Positions 25,415 to 38,187 of a DNA stretch of 64,000 nucleotides are shown one piece after another. The stretch is from assembly GCA_024699855.1 (NCBI GenBank), contig JAMPIQ010000002.1, forward strand, positions 9,362,001-9,426,000, written 5' to 3'. The notes beneath the pieces were generated by a model. It was given only the letters and a program-made list of their open reading frames with translations. It was not told the origin of the DNA and did no database searches. Source of the DNA: Aphelenchoides besseyi. Its lineage: Eukaryota > Nematoda > Chromadorea > Rhabditida > Aphelenchoididae. Positions within the stretch are counted from its first letter, which is position 1; each line of letters opens with the position of its first letter. The translations under genes were made by a program, and so were the position numbers.

Positions 25415-28400
25415 TTATGCAGAAGAAGTGTAATTGTTCTCTTTTCCACACGTTAAACAAACTGCTGAGGGTCGAGCAGTTTCGTTTGGTTCTTTGAAGA
25501 TATTTCGATGGAGCGCCAAACGCAATTTAATCATACGCTCTGGGTCGGATGGACGAGCTCTCGGCGGGCACATCATCACGGTACTAAAACTTCAGTGTTA
25601 AAACTCTAAGTCTGCGAACAAACTAACTCCAAAAAAACAAGCGTTTTGTTGATTGTGATTGTAAGTCCAAAATCCCCACGAGCCAACGCAACGAATTGGT
25701 TTGGCGACGCAAAAGATTCGATAGCATTGATCTCCTTTTCGACTTGCACAATTTCCTCAATCGAGACATTCCAGTTGAGCGACTTCTCAACGGCCAATTG
25801 ATTGTGCAGATATTTCATCACACAATGTGGAATATAAACCATCTTTTGACCGTTGCAGTTGATGCAACGTGGTCGAATTTCGTTCGAAACTATGTAAAGT
25901 TTCTCCTCTGTTAAGATCCAACTCAGTTGAACGTCCAAAGAATGCGAAGTGGGAACATTAAGGATTCGATTGTCGTATGAATACTAAACAAAAGATTAGC
26001 ATTTTGTACACTCGACATAACATACTCGTTTACAAGCTTTTCCGGTAGAAAGGATTTTGGCGCTTAAATGCGTGTCCATGAAGTTCGCAATTTGTTCTGA
26101 ATTTTCTCCAACAGTCACATTGATTCCAATTCGACGTAACGTGGATCCGATTTGAGCGCAGGTTTGATCGGCGATGTAAATCGCTTGAGCTGAACGCATC
26201 ACTGGTTGTTGACGCTCTACCAAAGTTGCATTCACATTCTGAATGTCATGCATAATAAAATATTCAGCCGAAAATACACTTACTCGGACGATGGTCCTCA
26301 ACTCTTGATCGGTGAATTGACTGCATTTCGTTTTTCGTGAATTGCTGAGTTCCTTCAAAAAGTTCGGCACAACCCCACGATCTTTCTGCCAAACAAACGG
26401 TTCAAATACGATTTGCAGTTTGTGAGGAAAATCCAGTTTGATATTATGCTCAAGCTTCTTCCCTAATTCAACGACAGCGAAGGCATCTTGAGCTGCGTAA
26501 CGTTGTTGCAATCGTCTTAATGGACGAAAACCGCCCCAAACTGATGCTTGTTCTCCTTTGTCTAAATGCCAACCGAGAATAAGTTGAACTGTAGCGGAGA
26601 GGTTCAGTTGAGTGGTTGAATTAGGTCCTAGAATCTTGAGACAAAGCTCTGGATCATCTCGTATCTAAATGCCAAACTGAGAACAATAAACGACTATAAA
26701 CGTACGATCTTAATTGAATTCAACAAACAAATCAAATTCTTTGAATTGGAAAAAATGTTTGCGTTCGTTGATGAAAAGTTTTGCACAATGACTTTCAAAT
26801 CGTTTTCAAAACCGTACCCTAGAAAAGAACTTTGATTTCTGTCACGAATAAGCAGCTTACCGTAAATTGGTTTCTCGTGACTAAAAATGAGTTTAAATAA
26901 CCACAAAAACTTCTCATCACTCCATTGATGTTCTTCTTTTAACACGTGGATGTCGATCAGCAGTGTTTGAGCTTCACCAGACAATTGGATAAGTGATAGC
27001 GTTCCCATTTCTCCACACCACGATTGGTCACATTCAGCATCGAAACCAAAACACGTATTTTTCGAATCTTCGATGAAAGGACGCAAAATAGTGTTCACAG
27101 AATCCTCGTTGTCGATCATTTTAACCCAGTGAGCTGGCGTTTTCAACAGTATGTCGAATCCATCTTTGTACTTCTCAAATTCGTTATTTTCAATCTCGCG
27201 TCTGTAAGCAAACAGTTAAACAGTAAAATTCTCATTGCTTACTCTTTTATGACCTTCTTTCTTATTTCTTCGAATTCCACGTTGTTGTATAACAAATTTG
27301 ATGGCCATTTTTCCGGTGGAAAATCCATCTGGGCTGCGAGCATCAATGCTGTTTCGTGCGCGGAATTCTGAGCCAAAAACGATAGTCCAGCAATACGTCC
27401 ACGTTGGCTGGGCCCCATCGTGTAAATCGCCTTTTGATAGAAAGCCGGTGTCCGGTCCATGTGTTGATAGTCTTTGAAGTTTTTGATAAATGCATTCATA
27501 CGACGCACGAAAACACAGTTGTTGACCATGCTCTTGTCCAGTTGAAAAATCTTCACGTAGTTGAAAGCCAAGCTTACGACTTCTTTGTCGTGACTGCGAA
27601 CGCTGTTGATTTTCGAATCGAATTTGAGATGCACATTTTCGGGATCAATGTAATTGAAAAATGTACCAGCGATGGAATCGAGGAACAACACGACGTGCTC
27701 AGCAATCACCTTCTTACTATCACTTTTGCAGACCTCCAACAAACTTCCAGTCTCTCGTTTTGTAATGGCGCAGTAAACAAGATTCTTGATGGAGAAAGTG
27801 CGTGAATGCTTGTAAAGTTGCAGTTTTGCAATCCATCGAAAAGCTTGACTAGTGTGAAGTTCCATTTTATCCTGAAGTTTATCGTTACAACAAATGAGAT
27901 CATACTCAAAAACCTACCAAAACAAAATAAGCGAATTTACCGATAACCTTGTCATTACAAAGGCAACGAGCAAACTCGTCAATATGTTTTGTTCCGAAAA
28001 TTGCTTCAAATGCAAATGGCTAAACAATACGAATTCGACTATGTTTATGCTATTTAAATAACTCACCCAACATAAGTTCCGATCTAATTGATGAGCTGAA
28101 GCTTTTTGGAGCAACATCTGGTCGCGTTTTGTTCTTTCCTGATCAAATTTGATTAAGATTCTGTCGCAGAGCCATCGAGAAGTGTTGCTTTTAGAGGTTT
28201 TACCGAAGAACTCTCGCAGTGTTCCGCACCAAATGATTAGATCGACAAGACAGAGGTAAATGTTGTCGTAGTCCAATTTGCTCATGAACTCTTCGAGACA
28301 CTCATCGACCTTTTGAAGACACTGCGAGAAACTCAGTCGATAATTTGTAATCAAACGGAGCAGATGATCGCGTGTGGGTTTGTTGAATCCGTCACGTAAA

Positions 28401-28531
28401 AGAACGTTCGAAACGTCTTCGGGCATTTGATACTTCTCACCGTTCAAGAAGTTTGGAAAGTCGATGAGATCGTTGTTGTTGTCTGCACGAGACGACCTGT
28501 TGGATCGACCACTGCTGCGGGAAGCTGACAT
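25415..28531 (-). CDS. mut-7: MUT-7/EXD3-type 3'-5' exonuclease
   Basis: Nine exons from 5': 28067-28531, 27948-28019, 27243-27913, 26861-27201, 26706-26818, 26284-26664, 26026-26238, 25628-25983, 25415-25583; 926 aa, against about 910 in C. elegans MUT-7. A helical N-terminal half is followed by a DEDDy exonuclease domain (about 425-640): motif I FGFDAE with D457 and E459, GYGFENDL for motif II, and YAAQD as the YxxxD motif III. The C-terminal Mut7-C region has CINC at 792-795 and a second CLTC pair at 913-916 in the last exon, plausibly one zinc ribbon. In C. elegans MUT-7 acts in mutator foci to make siRNAs and silence transposons. The last exon was added because a GTTAGT donor and a TTTTAG acceptor join it in phase; without it the frame ends early at 25606. 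Confidence 0.92.
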
Positions 28532-28874
28532 TTGTGGAAAGAACTAAAACAAGTTTATTTAAACAACAACTTCCATTATAACACGACAACGATGATGTTA
28601 AAAAAAGTGGTAAAACGTGCTTTCTGTAATGTCAAAAACGAAAAGAACGTTTCAATAAAAAGGGATAAATAGCTTTTATTCGAACAAAATCGAATTAAAA
28701 CATAGAAGTAAAAGACGACAGCAAAACGATATGTGCAAATGGAGTTTCGTATCTGATCTCTAAAAACAACATTTTGCCAAAGAATGAGTAGAGGAGTTTC
28801 CAGTGCGAAGAGACAACAACTGCTCTTAGAAATTGTGAGGGAGTTTATATATGGTCCAAAGTGGTCCAAAGTTG

Positions 28875-29151
28875 GGCAGAAATGGGTGGTGCGTGGGCGG
28901 CGATGATTGTGGGACGTGCATATTTGCTACTTACTGGAACGAATTGGTTCGAAAGTCTTCGTCTGTCGACATAGACTTGAGTTGTCCTGTAGCCCGACGA
29001 TGATCAGTCATTGACAAACCGTACAGTCCTCGATGATGGTACGAAAGTATCGCGACATTCGTAAGCGTCGCTGTCCGACTCCTTGGAGTCAAGACGCCCA
29101 AATGCTGCCTATCGAGCCCTTATTCTCTTAAGGGCTCGTAGGCAGTTTTTT
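28875..29151 (+). ncRNA. Candidate Pol III-type structured RNA
   Basis: The 3' end is a strong hairpin: left arm 29105-29122 pairs with right arm 29129-29145 over 17 bp with one bulged base and a six-base loop, followed directly by six Ts (29146-29151). Just upstream, 29065-29097 forms a second stem (GCGTC with GACGC) enclosing a GACTCC/GGAGTC hairpin. A TATATA element at 28846-28851 would place a start near 28875, giving an RNA of about 275 nt. A terminal hairpin plus a T run is what Pol III RNAs such as 7SK or RNase P RNA look like; the CCAAATG before the terminal hairpin also occurs in 7SK, but I cannot assign the family. The 5' end is inferred. No protein frame covers it. Confidence 0.5.
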
Positions 29152-30405
29152 GATCAACGTCCAAGCAAGTGGCTCCTTTATTTGACCTTAAACTTGGGTT
29201 AATAAACCGTAACATAAGCGCGAAAAAACGGAGTTAAAACAAATTTAAGCAGGGAGAGGAACAAAACACGAATGTCGAATGAAATGAAAGAAAGTGAAGG
29301 TCGTTCTCAGGCGATGAAGTGGCCCATTCGCGCAACCGATATTGTACAGCTTGACATTTTTGGTTTCGTACGTCCGATGAATCGGGAGGGAATGAAATGG
29401 CGGGCATGAATTAGGCGGCACTCCTCATGTGAATATCTGATCGACTAGTTCTGTGCACTTTTCAACAGACTTTACATTTTGCACAAAGTAACTTACATTG
29501 CAAAACTAAGATGATCTACTTGCAAATGAATTTGTGCTACAAGAAGATTTCTCAGTAGTGTCGTATTCGTCGATACGATTGTGAATGTGTCTATATAGAT
29601 TGTATTTGGATCTTTAACCTAATGTTAAAGTTCTTGATAGAATGAATCGAAACAAAAACTTTATTTCACTAACTGTGGTACATTTGAATGCCTATTGGTA
29701 TAATAAGTTTAACAAATTCGAGACAGATTCTCAACAAAAGATTTCATAGAGATGTCAATTTTAGAATTGAAAAAACCGAAATTCGGATTTGACGTCTGAT
29801 TGTTCATCGGACGAGGCTATGGGCATGTTAGCAAGCTCATTGGCGACCGTCTGCAACGTACATTCAGAGAACAAGCAGATTCTTGGCAACCGATCGAAAG
29901 TTAAACTGACTTTTTCTCCAACCAAATGTTCCGAGAGACTACGGCTGCTATAAACTACGCGATCCGCAAATCTGCTCGAAAGCCAAAGGGTGTGAATGCT
30001 GTTGAAAGGTATGTAAGAAAAGCGACCGACAAACGTGAGTTTTGTTTCGTCCTCGGCTGCTCATTGCTTCTCTCTTTAGTTTGAATCGGTTTTAGTTTTA
30101 TTATTCATCATTTCTTCCACTTCCGTACAATCAATTTTCGGAAAAAGACTTCAGGGTTTTCACGACGTTTGCGAGCACTCTGATTGATTATCATTCTCGT
30201 ATTCTGATCAAATTAATTGGATGTAGCATTCAAATGTTTGCTTATTCGATGTTTGATCCTATTCGTTTAAATATCTCAGGTGATTTCTGCGTATGAAAGA
30301 TCTGTTGTTTGATTGCGTGTTAGATTGGTCGACTCTGATCGGGACGATTAGATTACCGCGTAGTTGATTTCCGGTCGATTTCATCGCATTTTTTGGGTTA
30401 GCCTA
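29152..30405 (+). other. Intergenic region upstream of the C2CD2L-like gene
   Basis: 1.25 kb without an exon chain on either strand. It is AT-rich with short open frames only and should contain the promoter and 5' UTR of the gene that follows. Confidence 0.4.
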
Positions 30406-33278
30406 ATGGATGGCTTCGTTTGGCTGGTGGTTTCGTGGGTTTTTGTCGGATTGCTAAGTTATTTGTTTGTGACACGATTCAATATTGGAGTTCAAAATAC
30501 ACAAACTTTGCGAAGAGTAAGCGGTGGAGCATTGCCATCTGTTGACAACCAAATGTAATGAGTGATAGTAGTAGTGAAAAGTGATCATTTTGTAGAGGAA
30601 AAGTTGAGTGGATAAACGAGTTCATAACTTGGTTAGCATCACATCATAACTTTCCAATTGGTTTGTCTCAACATTGGCTGAATGCGTTAAATGATGTGGC
30701 AAAGAAGATTTGCAATCCCGTAAGCATTTTGTGATGTCAGAAGTAATGATTGAAATTGAAGACAGAAAATGAGGTTCTTTTCGAACGTATTGAACAAGTG
30801 GTTTCTTCTTCATGCCCAAAACTCTCGGAAATTCAAAGTTTCCAAAATTCGAATGGTCAATTGGTTAGTTATTCCAATTCTAAATAAATAGCCTTCCTTT
30901 TTTAGGTATTGAAATCGTATGCTGAAGTTCCGTCTGTAAAAGTGCGAATTGTTGCATCGGAAAATATGGATAACTACGTGACTGTTAACAACTATCAAAC
31001 TACGATCACAAATTTGGGTGGCGATGTAAGCGTATTTTAAAGTTTGTACGACGAGAACATTAAGATTGAGGCACGTTTGGCGTATGTTGCCGATGAGTTG
31101 TATTTGATGTGTTGTTTCAATTGCCGCCCAGAGATGAATGTCACGCTTAGTAACGCTGATAAACCGGTAGATAGAATCCGAAAGTGTTCTCATTTTGTTG
31201 ATTTAGAATATTACTGTCAACAGTCCAAAATTAGACAGTATAATCCGCAAGTGTGTGACCTCCGCAGTTGTTAGTGTTAATCTCCACGAGTACGTTCTTT
31301 CGTTGCGTGATCCTGCAGATGAGATCCGACCCGAAGATTCATTTGTTCAACCCTTACAAGACAACTCAATGGCGCTTTTTGGTCAAACAAAAGTAATTAC
31401 TAATTGATTGAATAGAATGCTTTGAAAATATTTCAGCATTCTGCAAACGTTCCAGCCCATCAATTTCCGAATAGAGTGAAAATAAAGTTAGTCAATGCAC
31501 AGCGTTTGAATACCGAGGGAAATCGTATGGTTTTGATAAAAACAACATTAAACAAAAATTTTAGCTGCACTCCGATCATACGCTACGGCCGAAATTGACG
31601 AACCTTCTCAACGATTCAGCACAATGGCCATAGCATCACTCAACCCTCAATGGAATGAAACTGCCGATTTGTAAGTTGGAATTATTGTCTTAAGTTCTCA
31701 TAAGCCTATTTAGTATCATCAACGAAACTAGTGATGAAGTCTTGTTTGAGGTCTACGGCGTCAATGATCGAGGAGCAAAAATAGGCGAAAACATTTTCTT
31801 GGGTTTGGCAATTGCCGGACTTGGCGAAATGCGACGGTCAACAAATCGAATACACGAGTTGCATTTGCAAAGTCGACCCTATCAAAACGATCGTGTCAGT
31901 GGGATGTTGACTATTCAGGTTTGAAAAAACATGGTTCTGACAACTAATATTCTTTAGGCGGAGTTTTATCACGATTCAGCCTTGAGTGGTGGTCAATCGA
32001 ATTACACAAAAACACATTCATCTACTCGGAGCCAAAACGGTCCGCTTCCTGCTACAATAACTCAAGGATACTCATCACCTCAGTTCAAACCACCAGAAAA
32101 TATCACTAACGAAGTCTGGAGATCACCAACCACGAATTCAACTGCTTACACAACAACAGAAAAGGTCTCTCCAACGGGAGTTGATTTCACTGAACTGGTC
32201 GATCGACCTCACAAAGATCCGGTTTTTCAGTCAACGAGTCGTCAACTGTCGAAGTACGAGAGTGCCGAAGAAAATGAGCCCGCTCGTTGGACAGACGTTG
32301 AAACAACCCAATTGATTTCATCAGCTGACAGTCAAAGAGGATCATCACAAGAAAGAGGTTTGCACAAATAGCAACTGTAGTCATATTCTTGGTTAGGACG
32401 AGGAATGCGAAAAGAAAGAGGAAAACGAGAACGATCGTTTTTCGGTGAACTTCGTGATCGCTTAACTGGTGGTCATAGTCGAGCGAAGAAACGAGCAAAA
32501 AGTTTGGACGCACAGAATCCGTTCCTCGAAGAAGCAACCTCTTTACCTCCATCAAGAGATCAATCTCAAGTTCGATACGAAAGATTGTGTACGTGAACTC
32601 GCAAATATTCCGAATTTAAGTGAACTTGTTTCAGCTCGTGCTGACACAGTTGAACGTTCGACACGAAGTGGAAATCGATCACCAGTTACTGATCGTATTG
32701 ATCCGGCACCTACAACTAAAAGTCAATTGGGTAACTTTACTGTCCAATAGTCTCTCTTCTCAGGTGCAACGTTTAGTATTGGAATTGATTGAACCAAAAC
32801 AAGGATTGAAATACTACTATCTGATCCCTGACGAATACGCGCACTCAGTAAGCGCATCGACTGATATCGTGAAACGCGGCAAAAAACTTCACATTCACAA
32901 CGATCATATGTTCGTAGCCGTTAAAGCTAAAGGGTAAATACAAATCGACTGTGAATTGTATTCCATGGATTTTAGACGTGTAATTTGCGATGTGTGTGGC
33001 AGTCGAATTTCCACAAATTTCATTAAACAAGCTTATCAGTGCAGAGGTAAATTCTTTAGTCATTTCAATTAATAACCAGTGACTTACAGATTGTCGTCTG
33101 GTCACACACAAAAGTTGTCACCAAAGAACGCGTTCTCCCTGTCCATCGAGTACTTTGGATCAGAAAACCATGTAAGAATGTAAGCCCATCAAACATCTCA
33201 TTGCTTTTCAGAATCACCGACGTTAACTGGGAGCAAGAGCTAGAAATGCAGGAGTATATTTCGGAAGAGAATTTGTGA
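30406..33278 (+). CDS. C2CD2L/TMEM24-like ER lipid-transfer protein with C-terminal C1 domain
   Basis: Sixteen exons: 30406-30554, 30596-30719, 30762-30863, 30906-31025, 31056-31166, 31207-31392, 31437-31524, 31565-31670, 31714-31918, 31958-32357, 32397-32588, 32635-32730, 32777-32933, 32976-33046, 33090-33171, 33212-33278; 751 aa. A single N-terminal membrane helix (about 4-22) is followed by an SMP-like lipid-binding region (about 52-260) that aligns in order with TMEM24, for example HWLNALND. Then come a C2 domain (about 268-400), a basic Ser/Thr linker, and a complete C1 zinc finger starting at H670 with HX12CX2CX14CX2CX4HX2CX7C. TMEM24 moves phosphatidylinositol between ER and plasma membrane; the C1 domain could add diacylglycerol sensing. 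Intron 31026-31055 is about 30 nt, or 39 nt if the acceptor at 31064 is used. AATAAA at 33481-33486. Confidence 0.85.
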
Positions 33279-33606
33279 TCAAAGAATTGAATCTCATTAA
33301 ATTCATGCCATAATTTCTTCAAACGACGACATCTTCTGTAATCTTCTAATCTTTCAATAGACGCACAATCTAACGATTGGAATTCAAAGAACGTTAATTG
33401 AAAGGTTTAAAGATGACCGTTTTATCGAAAACTTCATGATGTTTTTGAAGTTTTTCAGTTGTTGATATCAAATCGTTGTGAATAAAGAGAGTGTAAACAT
33501 AGTTTTCCTTCATTTCAACATCTCATGTTTTTGGAAGAAAACTGAAAAGCGTTTGCTTGAAGTTCTCGTTGATTGCGAAAACGCAAAAAGATCTCGTTTA
33601 TGCGAT

Positions 33607-35767
33607 TTATGAAGAAAACAACAACTTTTTACCCGAATAGGCAAACAAATAAAACATTATACTTATCATGCTGATTTGGACTATAAACAGGAACAAGTTG
33701 GCCATTCTACCTCGGCCATATAACGCAAACAAATAAGCAGTGGTACCAGAAAGTAGATTGTAATTGAAAATGGCTGGAATTTCGTCACGAAACTGTTTAG
33801 CGATGGCCTAAAAGAACTTTAAAAGATTCCGATAACCGAGAATTTAGCTGACCGTTGCACTAATACCATTTGTTTCTGGCAGAGATTTATGCAAAACAAA
33901 AATGTAAACGATGTTCGTCAAAATGAAGGGCGCCAAAACGAATTGTGTTCCGTAGGTATTGACTACTGTAAGAAGAGTGGCTGTGAGAATACCGCCGAAA
34001 CAGTTCTACACATAAGTTAGTTGTTAACAAACGGCCATAACAAACCTGCAGAATTCCGATTATTGCACCTCCAAGGACGCGATCACGTTGCATGAACAAT
34101 TCGGTGGTCACGGAATATGCGCTCTCGCTTGCAACTGCTGCAGCCGATAAGTCGACCGCTGCTAACACGGGAACAATCAAGGAAACAGGAATTATACCAA
34201 ATAGATGCCCTGAACAAGAATACACAAATGATTTAGAAACATCTTTTTTACCGTATGTTAAGCCAATGATCGCCAGAATACTACTGAGTATGCTTACAAC
34301 TGTTGGCAATATAATTAACGTTCGACGTGAAAAACTATCAAAGAAACACAACGTCAAAACACTAACAATCGCTTGTGGAATGACAATAAACAGCGACGTC
34401 GTTGTTGCTGCTTTTGCACTCCATCCGATGTTTTCAAAAACCTGAGTCGAATAAGAAATCCACAACTAAAAACAAAACCCTATGTTCATAGTCGGTATTT
34501 TGATATACCCAATCATCGATGTGAACGAATGTAAGCACATAGGAACCAAGAAGTAGTGGTCGCAGAAATGAGCCGCTGTGGAAACGCTTTTTAATGCTGT
34601 GAAGTAATTGATCTGTTCGCAATGAACTTGTTGAAGTTTTACGTAACAATCGTTCCGTTTCAGCATATTGATCAGATCGAAATTCATTCGAGAAATCCGC
34701 CAAAGATGCTTGCCAGTCGTCGGAGTTCTAAAGAGCAATCTTACACTGTTCTCGCTTAGTAGGTATACAAACCTGATAAAACTGTAGCGCTTTTATTGCT
34801 CCATCCTTATCTCCTTTCAACAACAAACAACGAGGCGACTCAGCAGCCATGACAAGAACGACAAGTGCTGGGATGATAATCAAATTCGGTGCAATCAAAG
34901 CGATATGCCAAAGAGTTTCAGAGCCCAGACAAACTTCTAATCCCAACAGCATTCCGATCAACTCGCCAATACATGCCCAAACCGTCTGAAAATTCCGTTA
35001 AGTTGAGTCAAAATACAAATCTCATTTACAGCAGTTGCCAACATTGTGCCACGTAAACGAATGGGCGAAATATCAGCAATCATTGCCAATCCAATAACCT
35101 AAGAAGGGTCTAATCATAAGAAGTAGATCAAATAGAAACCTGTGCAATTCCCGATCCAACTCCGTTAATGAAACGTCCAAGACATGAAACAAAAACACCA
35201 TGTGGTACGTGCATAATCAACCCGGAAATTGCTCCACCAAAAAAGTTGAGAGCAAGTGCGGTAATTAATGGAACTTTTCTCGACGGCTGATTAGCCAAGA
35301 AAACAGACAAAAAACAACCGGCAGCCAAACCGTAGATTCGACTTGCAACGATCCACTCCCAAGCAAGATCGGCTGCAAATGGCATTTCAACTATTCGAGT
35401 TATGATTGTGGCAAACCTTTGTGCGATGAGTCGTAGATCGTCATCAAAAAGGCGTGGGCTGGTGGTAACAAATTGTCAACTACACTATCAAGAGCTACCA
35501 AAAACAAGTGAATTCAATTGAGATTTCGAAAAAAACTTCACAACTTACTAGGAAAAGTGATCCAGCACCGATACTCAAAACCACTAGGGATAACCGTATT
35601 GTTGGCCACAGAGTTGATTGCGTGTGATTGGTTGAAAGACCGGGAGATGATGGCACGGGAAGATAATCGTTTCGATGCATACTGACATCAGACACATCAG
35701 CAGAGTTTGTATCGGTAGTCAAATTGCGAATATGTCGTCGTAGTAATTCGTCTTGGGACTTAGTCAT
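33607..35767 (-). CDS. SLC2/GLUT-like major facilitator transporter
   Basis: Ten exons from 5': 35542-35767, 35417-35494, 35140-35372, 35030-35098, 34773-34985, 34509-34727, 34252-34465, 34046-34209, 33853-34005, 33607-33807; 589 aa with about 12 hydrophobic helices. Sugar-porter marks are present in order: ADISPIRLRG, ESPRCLL before the central loop, DSFSRRT after TM8 and LPETNG after TM12. The helix 7 QLS-G-N signature of glucose carriers is replaced by HIDDWLWISYS, so the substrate is uncertain. The first donor is ambiguous between 35542 and 35545. The ATG at 35767 is chosen; the frame runs further upstream without another ATG. It is convergent with the C2CD2L-like gene (328 bp between stops) and divergent from myrf-1. 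Confidence 0.85.
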
Positions 35768-38187
35768 TGAATGTAAGATTGCGGAAATCGAAGAGCAATT
35801 GGCCAAAAAATGAGATCGAGATTCGCACCGGGTTTGTCAGAAATCTCCTTCACTACTTTCTAGTTAATTAATGATGAACACGTCGAGTGAAAGCGCATTC
35901 TGTTTGTTGACGAGACCTAAAGTTTTGAATTTGCATAAACAAATTCGAGTTACACGACGTCTACGCAATCGGTTAGTGAATAGCTGAACGTTCCTATTAA
36001 CCTCGCTGCTACTTGACTTCCGTGTATCGCTATAAGGCGAATGTTGCGGTGGCAATAAGGAACGAAAACTCGAACATGAAGCGCAACCAATTTCAAGACA
36101 ACTCTCTAAATTGGATGCCACTCGCAGTTAAGGCAGATCACTCGCTATTGGAATGCCGGTAGATACGAGTGGAGGGAACCGAGAGCGCAGGAAGCAAATC
36201 TGCCGCCCGATTTCACCGTCAGACTTTTAAATGCGCAAGCGGATGTACTTATTGAGTTCGAAAACACGTGAACTATTGCCCTCTGGTTGCTTGAAGTTAA
36301 GATCGTCAGCGACTTCGAAAACATCGAGATGATTGTTGAACAAAAGGCGAAAGGAGGAGAAATCGCTAACGGAAAATTGCAAAAATTTCAAGAAACACCG
36401 TTGAATCATTCCGTTTTATTTTGACTACCGCGATTTCACGTGTTCCACAACAACTCTGTGGAACGTCGAATCTCGAAATCGCTAACTATGGAGTGCTGTT
36501 TGTTAATTCTTCGTTGAAAGCAAACACCATCGAATCCACGTTTCGATCGGTATGATGAAGTTGGATTAAAAATTCAGATGTTCGCTTGTTTGTTTTTTAC
36601 TCAAACGGTCTTCGATCGAAAGAGCAATCAAAATGCAAAACCCTAAAACTTTCACCATCAAAGGCCCGAAGGCATCGTACACGTTTGTTCACTCGATTGA
36701 ACGTAAATGAATGAGAACATCAACATGTTGACTTTCGATCAATCGAACAAAATTCAAGCAAAACAAGAAAAACTGAAGAAGTGAGTTCTTTCTCAACTTT
36801 CTTGTGAGGCAGATGACTGCAATGGCTATCCCTCGTCATCAAACTCAGTTCATTATCGTGGTTCACGGAGAACCACTGAAACCTGTGATTTGCCTTTCCA
36901 GTTCCTGATAACTTTCGAATTCTTTTTGTACGCCAACGCATCGACAAAATTAGGTGCGGCAATTGAAATGTTTTCTTTGTCGGAAGAATGATGATCTGAT
37001 GCCACGAGTGATCTAATTGACCACAATCGAATGTACATTCATGAGTTTATTTGCACAAATCGTTTGTAATACAAAACCTCAACTCCAAAGAACATTCCAT
37101 TTGAATACAAGAAGTTACTTTGCAGTCTGAAAACTTCGAGTCCAAAACAGTTTAATGTTCTTTCTTTATGTGATCTAACAGTAGATTCTAGGCACAAAAT
37201 CGGCCGTTTGCAACAATAAGTCCAAGATCTCGTATGAAGTTTCTTGTTGTTAATAAACTCGGGAGGCAATTTTTCAGATTATCTTAACCCCAATCCGAAG
37301 ACTCGTTGAGGACCTTGAGTGCGATGCGTTCGCTTTTCATAATTAAATTCTCGAAGTCGTGTATTCGGCGGCTTCCCGGTGGAAAGATCTCCATCACAAG
37401 TCTCCAGTGGCTTATGGTCATAGAATTTGAAATTCCCAACAAACGCCGTTTACTCACCGCACGTGAATGACGGTCATTCATCGTTAATGGCAATCAATTC
37501 GACGTTCCACGGTTGGTCCCTTGCGTTTGGGCGCGCGTTTTGTGTTGCGTTTGCGGCCACCACGGAGTGCGCAGCAGTTTTGGACGCGTCTTCAACAGGA
37601 GCCGTTTTGCGCGCGTCTTTTTTTTGCGCATACCAAAGTTCATTTCTAAATGTTGTTGGTGGTGTAATAGTTCAGATTCGTCCGTCTTGTTATTTCACTT
37701 ATGACATTGAAAGTGTACTTCAGAGAGAAAAGAGACTTTTCAGTTTCCCGGAAAGTTTTCTAATTCTCACGTTGCGCTCTTTTGCGTCTGTCTGCGCGAC
37801 GTCAAGGGTTCCAACGGATCAACTGTTTACGAAAGTCGTTGCGCAGTCTTTCTCTGGCAAAATGACCTTCAATCTTCCTTTCCGTCGTGTGCGGGTCGAG
37901 CGCACAAAGAGAGTCTCGAACTCGCGGGGAGACTAGTCGAGAAAGCGTCGTGCCTGGTGCCTGTCGGTACTGGCTTTTTTGCTTTCAGCTGTGACCGACC
38001 ACCGGCAAGTGTCCACTCGCTTGCCGTTTGTACAAAGTGGGTCGTTCGCCGTTCACGTTGCGAGATCGAACTTTCGCGTCGACGTGTTTATTTCTACCGA
38101 AACTGATATTCGCGATTACGGTTAACGTGGTTTCTAATTGGTTTTGGATTTCAGGGATTCCAGTGACCACAATTCGAATGCTCTGTA
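35768..38187. promoter_or_regulatory. Divergent intergenic region between the SLC2-like gene and myrf-1
   Basis: 2.4 kb between two diverging starts. The longest open frame (37427-37936, plus) has no domain and a composition unlike its neighbours, so I do not call it. A splice acceptor (ggatttcag at 38146-38154) lies 33 nt before the myrf-1 ATG, which suggests a 5' UTR intron or a trans-splice site. Confidence 0.45.

Noticed and set aside
37427..37936. 169-codon open frame on the plus strand upstream of myrf-1
   Set aside because: No domain, odd composition and no intron chain; the region lies between two diverging starts and is better explained as promoter or 5' UTR sequence.
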